From assembly GCA_965224845.1 (NCBI GenBank), contig CBDDAJ010000020.1, positions 18,596 to 82,595 of the forward strand: a DNA stretch of 64,000 bases. The letters run 5' to 3'. The translations under genes and the position numbers were made by a program. The DNA comes from Wocania_A sp965224845 (lineage in GTDB: Bacteria > Bacteroidota > Bacteroidia > Flavobacteriales > Flavobacteriaceae). Positions 24,943 to 33,100 of the stretch are shown piece after piece. The notes under the pieces are model-generated. The model made no database searches, was not told the DNA's origin, and saw only the letters and a program-made list of their open reading frames with translations. Each line of letters starts with the position of its first letter. The stretch's first letter is position 1.

Positions 24943-26202
24943 ATGAAACAAATTGGAATGGATAAGAGAGTTGAAAAAAAGACATGGACCCAAACAAAAA
25001 AATTATACCTGGCAGGAAGCATTGTATTTTTAATTCTTGCCTTTTTCGGGTTTAAAGCTATTAATAAAAAAACATATAAAGTAAGTGCTTCAAAAATATC
25101 GGTAAAGCAAGTTATTGAAGGTAATTTTCAAGATATGATTTTAATTGATGGTGATGTAGAGCCTATTAGTTTAGTACTAGTTAACACCTTAGAAGGTGGT
25201 ACTGTGGAAGACATATATATAGAAGATGGTGTAAAAGTAGAAAAAGGCACACCTTTATTGCGTTTAAGTAATCCTGCTGTAACCTTAGGTTACATGAATC
25301 AGGAAACAGCTATTGTAGAGCAAATAAATAATTTAAGAAATTTAAAATTATCACTTGAAAAAGATCAGCGCGATTTAACAGAATCCCTTATAGACAGTGA
25401 AAATAGCTTAGCCGATATTGAGCGTAGCTATAAAGTAGATTCTGTATTATATACTAAAGATATTGTTGCAAAAAATGACTTTATAAATAGTAGAGAGTCT
25501 TATAAATATTTAAAAAACAAACGCAATATAGTAGACCGAAATGTAACTAAAAGCAAACAGGACAACAAAATTCAAATCCAGCAGATAAATAAGTCTATAG
25601 GAATGATGCAACGTAATTTGGAAATGATTCATGATAATATTGATAAAATGTTGGTTCGTGCTCCTGTTTCCGGAATGCTATCGTCCTTCGATCCTGTAAT
25701 AGGCGAATCTTATGGAAGTAATCAAACCGTTGCAAAAATAGATGTGCAATCTGGTTTTAAAATTAAAGGGCAAGTTGACGAATATTATTTAAGTATGGTA
25801 AAACCTGGTCAATTAGCACGCTTCTCTTTTGATGGCGAATTAATAGACTTAAAAGTAAAAAAAGTGCTACCTGAAGTAGTGAATAGGCGTTTTGAAATTG
25901 AACTAATATTTGTAAACACACCTCCAAAAGCCATAACTATAGGTCAATCACTTCAAGTAAGACTGGAACTATCAAAAGCACAAAGATCATTAATGATTCC
26001 CAGAGGTAGTTATTTTCAATCATCTGGAGGGCAATATGTTTATGTGTTGGACGGAAATGGAGAAGCCAATAAACGCTATATAAAACTAGGAAGTAAAAAC
26101 CCTAGTTATTACCAAGTATTGGAAGGGCTAAATGCTGGAGATGAATTTATTTCATCGTCTTACGACGACTTTAAAAATTATGAATCAATCAAAATAAATT
26201 AA
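24943..26202 (+). CDS. HlyD/MacA-like periplasmic adaptor of an efflux or envelope ABC system
   Basis: A 419-residue membrane-fusion protein. A cytoplasmic N-terminus with basic residues is followed by one transmembrane helix (about 24-42). The split biotinyl-lipoyl motif appears as GGTVEDIYIEDGVKVEKGTP and, after a long coiled coil (about 125-230), as VRAPVSGMLSSF. A beta-barrel and C-terminal domain follow. Adaptors of this type link an inner-membrane MacB-like transporter to an outer-membrane channel. No TolC-like gene is in the window, so the channel is encoded elsewhere or not used. It is the first full gene of the sigma-54-controlled operon; the ATG at 24958 is an alternative start. Confidence 0.9.
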   Translation: MKQIGMDKRVEKKTWTQTKKLYLAGSIVFLILAFFGFKAINKKTYKVSASKISVKQVIEGNFQDMILIDGDVEPISLVLVNTLEGGTVEDIYIEDGVKVEKGTPLLRLSNPAVTLGYMNQETAIVEQINNLRNLKLSLEKDQRDLTESLIDSENSLADIERSYKVDSVLYTKDIVAKNDFINSRESYKYLKNKRNIVDRNVTKSKQDNKIQIQQINKSIGMMQRNLEMIHDNIDKMLVRAPVSGMLSSFDPVIGESYGSNQTVAKIDVQSGFKIKGQVDEYYLSMVKPGQLARFSFDGELIDLKVKKVLPEVVNRRFEIELIFVNTPPKAITIGQSLQVRLELSKAQRSLMIPRGSYFQSSGGQYVYVLDGNGEANKRYIKLGSKNPSYYQVLEGLNAGDEFISSSYDDFKNYESIKIN

Positions 26203-26214
26203 AACTAAAAAATC

Positions 26215-26910
26215 ATGATCAAATTAAATCAATTAACTAAAGTTTACAGAACAGACGAAATTGAATCTACAGCATTAAATGAGGTGTCTTTCGAAATAAA
26301 TAAAGGTGAATTTGTTTCCATTATGGGGCCTTCAGGCTGTGGAAAATCAACACTTTTAAATATTTTGGGACTATTAGATAAGCCTGAAAGCGGGAGCTAT
26401 GAATTTTTAGGAAGCGAAGTGTCGCATTTAAACGAAAAAGGACGTTCTGAAATTCGCAAAAAAAATATTGGTTTTATTTTCCAAAACTTTAACCTAATTG
26501 ATGAATTAACCGTTTTTGAAAACATAGAACTTCCTCTACTCTATAATAAAGTGCCAGCCGCCGAGCGTAAGCAAAGAGTTAATGAGATTATTGAAAAGAT
26601 TGGAATTTCACATCGATCGTCACATTTCCCTCAACAATTATCAGGTGGACAGCAGCAGCGTGTTGCTGTTGCCAGAGCATTAATTAATAAACCCCCACTA
26701 ATTTTGGCTGATGAACCAACAGGAAATTTAGATAGTTCGCATGGTAATGAAGTTATGGAATTATTATGCGAATTGCATGAAGCAGGTACAACTATAATAA
26801 TGGTAACGCACTCTGCACACGACGCGAGTTATTCCGGCAGAATAATTAATTTACTCGATGGACAAATTGTATCTGAAAGCAAAAATAAATTAGCCAAAGC
26901 TATTGTATAA
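26215..26910 (+). CDS. ABC transporter ATP-binding protein, MacB/LolD type
   Basis: A 231-residue ATPase with Walker A GPSGCGKST (38-46), the Q-loop region FIFQNFNLIDELTV, signature LSGGQQQR (142-149), Walker B LILADEP (162-168) and the switch His in MVTHSAHDA. The closest family is the MacB/LolD/FtsE group, whose members power mechanotransmission by permeases that do not carry substrate through the membrane. It lies between the adaptor (12-base gap) and the FtsX-type permease (17-base gap), so the three proteins should form one complex. Confidence 0.96.
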   Translation: MIKLNQLTKVYRTDEIESTALNEVSFEINKGEFVSIMGPSGCGKSTLLNILGLLDKPESGSYEFLGSEVSHLNEKGRSEIRKKNIGFIFQNFNLIDELTVFENIELPLLYNKVPAAERKQRVNEIIEKIGISHRSSHFPQQLSGGQQQRVAVARALINKPPLILADEPTGNLDSSHGNEVMELLCELHEAGTTIIMVTHSAHDASYSGRIINLLDGQIVSESKNKLAKAIV

Positions 26911-26927
26911 TTTTAAATATAGAAATC

Positions 26928-29333
26928 ATGCTTAAAAATTATATAAAAGTCGCTTTTAGAAGCTTAAACAAAAATAGAGTCTATGCCATAATAAACATTT
27001 TAGGTTTGGCTCTGGGGCTTGCCGTTACCATTCTGGTTTTTCTTTTTATTAAAGATGAAACCAGCTACGAAAAACATTGGGATGGATACGAACGCATATA
27101 TAGAACTGGTATTAAAGCCGACATGATGGGGCAAAAAATGAATGCGCCAGTTTCTTGTAGCCCTATGGCAAATGCTTTTAGAACCGAATTTACTGATGTT
27201 GAAACCGCAACACGTATCCAAACCATTAACCAGGAAATTTTAATGCGCCATGAACAAAACAAAGTTTATATACAAAAAGGGGTGAGAGCTGATAGTACTT
27301 TCTTTAAAGTATTTAATTATGAGTTTGTTCACGGTAATGCAGAAACGGCATTAAAAGAAGACAATGCACTTGTATTAACTGAAGACACGGCCCGAAAATT
27401 ATTTGGCGATAAAAATGCCATAGGTGAAGTGGTGAATTATGACAATAGACAGGATTATATTGTAAGAGGTATAGTTAAAGAACCCAAAGGGCATGCACAC
27501 TTTCAATTTGATATGTTTTTAGCAGATCCTCAAATTCGAAACATATGGATGAACAATGGCTGGTATACTTACGTTAAACTAAAAGAAGGCGCCGATTTTA
27601 ATGCTTTTGAAGCCGAAATGAAGCGTAATTTCATCAAAAAGATTGAACCAGATGTTGAGCGCTTCTTAAAAATAACAGTGGAAGAATTTTTAGCTCAGGG
27701 TAATGCTTTTGAATACCAATTACAACCGCTAAAAGATATCCATCTTTATTCAAAAATGGATTTTGAAATAGAACAAAACGGTAACATTATATATATTTAT
27801 GTATTTATGGGCATTGCGCTTCTGGTTATTTTAATTGCCGGAATAAATTTTATGAATTTATCTACTGCAAGATCTGGTAAACGAGCAAAAGAAGTTGGAG
27901 TAAGAAAAGTAACAGGAGCTTCAAGAAAAATGCTAATCACTCAGTTTTTAACTGAATCTGTCATCCAAAGTTTTATTGCGCTGTTCTTAGCTTTTATATT
28001 GGTAGAATTATTTCTTCCTGGTTTTAACAATATTATGGAAACCAACCTTACCCTTTTTAATGATTATATAGGGAAAACTATATTATTTGCCTTATTAGTA
28101 ACCCTTATTTACGGTTTATTTGCAGGAAGTTATCCGGCTTTTTTCTTATCAGCATTTCAACCCATTTCAGTATTAAAAGGCGATCTTACCAAAACCAAAG
28201 GAGGAGCTTTATTAAGAAAAGCACTTGTAGTAACTCAGTTTACAGCATCCACCATTTTAATTATTGGTATGATCATTATTTTTAAACAAATTTCGTTTTT
28301 ACATAATAAAGATATTGGTTTTAATGGAGAGCAGGTCATAGTAGTTCCGTTACAAACTGATGCTATGACAAAAAATTTCAGAAACTATAAAGGTATATTT
28401 TTAAAGAACAGCAACGTTTTAAGTGTTACCAGAGCGTCTTACTATCCTGGAGATAATCCGAATCAAAACATGTACGCTTTAGAGGGAAATGAAGAACAGT
28501 TACCACTGTGGAATATGGAAGTTGATTATGATTTTATGAAAACTTTAGATATCGAGCTTTTAGAGGGACGAAAATTTGATAGAGAAAAAGAATCAGACTC
28601 TGTCCCATACTTTATTTTAAATGAAACAGCTGTTAAAAATTTAAATATTGAAAACGCCGTAGGAAGACGTTTAGGAAGATACACAGGAAATGATGGAAAT
28701 TTACAGTATGGCAATATTATAGGAATTGTTAAAGATTTTCATATTGAAGGTTTTAATCAACCCATACGCCCAATGGTTCTTACCATAGAAAATTTTGTTT
28801 GGTTTGCGTCATTTAAGATTGCTAAAAACGATATGAATGCTACCATTGATTATATTGAAACCGAATGGAACAAACTAGAACCATCACATCCTTTTAGGTA
28901 TAAATTTCTAGACCAAAAGTTTGGAGCTCTATTAAGGCAACAAGAGAATTTTGGAACCATGTTTTTATTTCTAACCATTCTAGCTATAATAATATCTGCA
29001 ATGGGACTCTATGGTCTAGCCTCTTATACGGCCGAACAACGCACCAAAGAAATTGGGATAAGGAAAGTTTTAGGATCATCTGTTCCTCAAATTATGAATA
29101 TGCTTACCAAAGACTTTATCAAGCTGGTACTTATAGCAAATATCTTTGCATGGCCTATTAGCTATTTACTGGTAAAAAATTGGTTATCAAATTTTTCATA
29201 CCAAATAGATATGCCTTTATTACCATACTTTTTTGCTACATTTTTAGCGCTTATAATAGCATTAATCACAGTAAGCTCTCAAGCATATTTAGCAGCAAAC
29301 TCTGATCCTGTAGATGCTCTAAAATATGAATAA
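26928..29333 (+). CDS. FtsX/MacB-type ABC transporter permease
   Basis: An 801-residue permease of the duplicated type common in Bacteroidota. Each half has an N-terminal transmembrane helix and a periplasmic MacB-PCD-like domain, followed by an FtsX domain with three helices. The first FtsX region contains the signature NLSTARSGKRAKEVGVRKVTG near 307-327, and the second shows YTAEQRTKEIGIRKVLGSS near 705-723. The charged E-x-GxRKV loops contact the ATPase. Length and arrangement match the 790-810 residue family. Its substrate cannot be predicted. It ends the operon, 24 bases before a nested inverted repeat that probably terminates transcription. Confidence 0.94.
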   Translation: MLKNYIKVAFRSLNKNRVYAIINILGLALGLAVTILVFLFIKDETSYEKHWDGYERIYRTGIKADMMGQKMNAPVSCSPMANAFRTEFTDVETATRIQTINQEILMRHEQNKVYIQKGVRADSTFFKVFNYEFVHGNAETALKEDNALVLTEDTARKLFGDKNAIGEVVNYDNRQDYIVRGIVKEPKGHAHFQFDMFLADPQIRNIWMNNGWYTYVKLKEGADFNAFEAEMKRNFIKKIEPDVERFLKITVEEFLAQGNAFEYQLQPLKDIHLYSKMDFEIEQNGNIIYIYVFMGIALLVILIAGINFMNLSTARSGKRAKEVGVRKVTGASRKMLITQFLTESVIQSFIALFLAFILVELFLPGFNNIMETNLTLFNDYIGKTILFALLVTLIYGLFAGSYPAFFLSAFQPISVLKGDLTKTKGGALLRKALVVTQFTASTILIIGMIIIFKQISFLHNKDIGFNGEQVIVVPLQTDAMTKNFRNYKGIFLKNSNVLSVTRASYYPGDNPNQNMYALEGNEEQLPLWNMEVDYDFMKTLDIELLEGRKFDREKESDSVPYFILNETAVKNLNIENAVGRRLGRYTGNDGNLQYGNIIGIVKDFHIEGFNQPIRPMVLTIENFVWFASFKIAKNDMNATIDYIETEWNKLEPSHPFRYKFLDQKFGALLRQQENFGTMFLFLTILAIIISAMGLYGLASYTAEQRTKEIGIRKVLGSSVPQIMNMLTKDFIKLVLIANIFAWPISYLLVKNWLSNFSYQIDMPLLPYFFATFLALIIALITVSSQAYLAANSDPVDALKYE

Positions 29334-29356
29334 CTACAATTAATCAACCTAAACCA

Positions 29357-29424
29357 AAATGAGGCTGTCTAAAAAGCGATAAATTTTTGTCATTCAGAAT
29401 GACACGTTTTAAACAGCCTCATTT
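29357..29424. terminator. Nested inverted repeat acting as a bidirectional terminator
   Basis: The outer arms AAATGAGGCTGT (29357-29368) and ACAGCCTCATTT (29413-29424) pair perfectly over 12 bp and extend with one mismatch by another four. A second hairpin, TGTCATT-cag-AATGACA (29388-29404), sits inside. It lies between the convergent ends of the ABC permease and the T9SS-linked lipoprotein, so it can terminate both. The inner GTCATT/AATGAC core matches the ends of the dispersed repeats elsewhere in the window, which suggests that it derives from a mobile short repeat. Confidence 0.7.
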
Positions 29425-29464
29425 GTATTTTAAATTAATAATAAAATTATTGTAATAGTATCAA

Positions 29465-30172
29465 CTATAGCACTTTGAACTGATAAATTCCCGAATCAGA
29501 TGTATTTCCATGCTCATCTTTAGTAATAATTTTCCAGTAATAAATCGTATTCGCAGAAACCGAAACAGTAACTTCAGTGGTCGTTACATTATTTGAAAAA
29601 ATATCCGGAGAGCTATTTGTACCAAAATATACATCATAAGCTGCTATATCATTATCTACATCATTACCTGTCCAATCAAGTACCACAGAACTTGTAGTTG
29701 GTAAATTTTCAGCCATTAAAGGGGCATTAATAGCTGCTGGAAAAGGGGCATAGGTTTCTACCCCTGGCCCTGCATTATAAAATTGCCAGGTATCGCTTTT
29801 GTAAGTTTCTGAACCTTTAATAGCTTCTACAAACCATTTATAAGGTGTTGCTCTATCAATAGTAATAGGAATAATATCATCGGTTGTTTCTCTTTCAATA
29901 AGCGCTCCAGTAAACAAGTTTTCAATTGTAATTTTATAGTTCTCAGAATCATTTGCACGCCACTCAAAAGCCACAGTGCTTTCTGTTGGTGTTGCATCGG
30001 TACCCAAATTACACAACATATTTTCTTGAGGAAAATATAACTTAATAGAGAAATCGTTATTTTCTCCTTCTTCTGTTGGGCTTTCATTTTCTTCTCCAAC
30101 CTCTCCATTTGATGAGGAACTACAAGCAAAAATTAGAAAAGCCAAACTCAAAATATAAATTATCTTTCTCAT
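29465..30172 (-). CDS. Fibronectin-III-like surface lipoprotein of the T9SS/LRR cluster
   Basis: A 235-residue lipoprotein. The lipobox FLIFACSSSS places the acylated Cys at 17, followed by a Ser/Glu-rich linker (about 18-45). The mature part contains two strand-rich immunoglobulin-like units with YKWFVEAIKG and YYWKIITKDEHGNTSDSG motifs, typical of fibronectin-III-like repeats. No catalytic site is seen. Its ATG overlaps the stop codon of the LRR gene by four bases (ATGA), indicating translational coupling, so it probably works with the LRR protein at the cell surface or in the outer membrane. Confidence 0.85.
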   Translation of the reverse strand: MRKIIYILSLAFLIFACSSSSNGEVGEENESPTEEGENNDFSIKLYFPQENMLCNLGTDATPTESTVAFEWRANDSENYKITIENLFTGALIERETTDDIIPITIDRATPYKWFVEAIKGSETYKSDTWQFYNAGPGVETYAPFPAAINAPLMAENLPTTSSVVLDWTGNDVDNDIAAYDVYFGTNSSPDIFSNNVTTTEVTVSVSANTIYYWKIITKDEHGNTSDSGIYQFKVL

Positions 30173-33100
30173 TGCTTTATCATTTTAAAAGTTGAGGTCT
30201 TTGCTTCAGACTTTACTGTTAATACATACAATCCAGATTTTAATTCGTTAGAATTAACATTCAAATTATTAAATTTATTATTCGTAAATGTTTTTGAAAA
30301 CACCAAATGTCCCGATATAGAATAAATGCAAACATTTACGGTATCAGAATCATTTGCTCCAGTGTTTATTTTAATGGTATTTTTAAACGGATTTGGAAAA
30401 ACCAAAACCTCATCAGATATAAAAATGTGTTCTTCAAAAACACCTTGACACTCAATATCTGTACTTACTTTAATAATATTTTCTCCATGCTGCAATACCA
30501 ACTCTAAAACATCTTTATTGGTTTTAAAATTTAAGCCGTTAAATTCAATAGTATAATTACTACTCCCAGATAAATAGAGGGATACTTTTTTACCATCGCT
30601 ACTTTTTCCAGTAGAAACTTCTAAAGGCTCAGGTTGTGTTATTACCACATCAAAGCAACTGGTATAGCCCGGAAACTCTTCTGCCGTAATACATAATGTA
30701 TAGGTTCCTGCTAATAAATTTTTAATATCAATTTCCTTAGTGAAATTATATACTCTATTAAAATCTTCGCCAGTTAATGTAGCTGTATAATTATAAAATT
30801 CTTTGGTGGTTATATTAATTTTACCATCATTATTATTTAAACAGGTTTCACTGGTTATTAAAATGGTGAAATTATCATTTGGTAAATCTAAAATTGGGCA
30901 ACCAAATAAATCTACCGAAGCTCCAAAAGGGGTTCCAGGGCAATTATCATCTGCATTTGCTACACCGTCATTATCAGCATCATCACAAACCGATTGGTAA
31001 TTAGCTGTAGCATCTTTAAACCAATTATCGTAATCTCCTGATACATTTGATATTACTGCAACCGGATCATCTACCAAAATACAGCCTAAATCGGGGTTAT
31101 TAGTTGCAACTAATGTTCTTAATGTAGCATTTGATCCATTTTTAAGATTAAGTTGGTCATTAACCAAAAGGTTAGATTGACAGTACAACTCCTCTACATT
31201 AGGATTTGATACAATATTCAAATTAGCAATCAGGTTATTTGAACAATCTAATACGCTTAAATCTACTAATAGATTCACTTCTAAAATTGTTAATTGATTG
31301 TTTGATACATTTATATTTAATAAATTCAAATTATTATCAAAATTAACTTGAGCTATAGTATTGTTAGATATATTTAATACAACCAAACTCGGGTTGGATA
31401 ACAAATCAATTTGAGATAAATTATTGCTGGAGCCGTTAAAATTTTCCAGCAAAGTATTATTACTTAAATCTATATCTGCAAGCATATTATTATCTACAAA
31501 TAAAGTTCTAAGGCTTATAAAATCTTCAATACCCGTTAAATCAGTTATACTTTTTTCTCCAACATCTAAAAAAGACAAACTTTCAATAGTAGATGTTAAT
31601 ACATAATCGTCTAAAACGGTATCGTAACCTAAATCAATTAAGGCCGTTTCAAAGGCATCATCGGGTACGTAAGTCTCTCCATAATGGCAATCAATAGCAT
31701 ATATTGCTACAACATCTTTTAACCAGGTTACGCCTGGTGGCACCGCTCCTGTATCAGTTAAAATACATGTTAAATCGGTATTACTTTGTGCATTTAGATT
31801 TGATAAATTGGTGTTTTGACCATTTTGAATATTCAATACTTCTAATAAATTTGACTGGCAACTTAAGCTAATTAAAGCTGTATTGGTACTAAAATCTAAT
31901 TCAGTAATTTGATTAGTATCGCAATTAAAAGTTTCTAATAATGGAACCAAGCTTACATCAAACATTGTAAATGCATTGTTAGCAACGTTTAAATTAGTAA
32001 GGTTAGTATTTTCTGCTAAATCTAACACACTCAACACATTATTTGAACAATTAACTATAGTTAAGCTTACATTATTACTTAAATCTATGGTAGACAATGT
32101 GTTATTTGAGCAATCTAAATCTTGTAAAGCCACAAAATCTTCTATGCCAGTAACATCTGAAATATTATTTCCGCTAACGTTTAACGCTGTTAAAACTTCA
32201 ATATTTGCGGTAAGAACATAATCATCTAAAGGTCCAGTATCGTAACCTAAATTTATTAAAGCTTGTTCAAAATTATCATCCGGCACATAAGTTTCGCCAA
32301 ACCTACAATCTATACTATAGCTTGTTGTAACATCTTTTGTCCAATTTGCACCGATATTGTTAATATCATCTACCTGAATGCAATACAATTTAGGGTTAGC
32401 AGAAGCATTAAAACCACTAATTTCATTATTCATTCCGTTTTGAATGTTAACAAAATCTAATTGATTATTAGATACATTAATTGTGATAAACCCTGGACAC
32501 AAATCTTCTCCTGAAGGGCAAGCACTTATTCCCAAACTTGATAAATCTAAATCGTTTTCTAAAAGGTTATTGCTGCAATTAAATGTTTTTAGCTGATTTA
32601 AATTATTAGGCAAAACCATGCTTGTAATGTCATTAAAACTAGCATCTAAAACTATTAAACCGGTGTTATTACTAACATCTAAGCTATTTAAATTGTTATT
32701 ATTTGCATACACATATTTCAAGCTTGTTGTTGCACCTATATCTATGGTTGTAATAGCATTATAATTACAATCTAAATACTCTAATGCTACATTACTGACT
32801 AAATCTAGCTGTGTTATATTATTTTGAGAAGCATAAAGTGTTGCTAATGCAGTATTTTGAGTTAAGTTTAAGCCATCAATAAGATTATTTGAACAGTTTA
32901 AGCTAACCAATAAAGTATTATTATCAGTATTTAGATTTGATATTGAATTCGAATTACAACTTAAATCTTCTAACGATAAATAGGTGTTAATTTGTAAAGT
33001 ACTCAAATCGTTATTCGAGCAATTTAAATGGGTTAAAGTCGAATTGTTTACAGCAGAAGTAATTAAATTACTGATACTATTAACACTGCAATTTATTGTT

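Noticed and set aside
29357..29424. Terminal inverted repeat of an insertion sequence
   Set aside because: Arms are only 12 bp with 44 bases between and no transposase frame or target duplication; read as a terminator.
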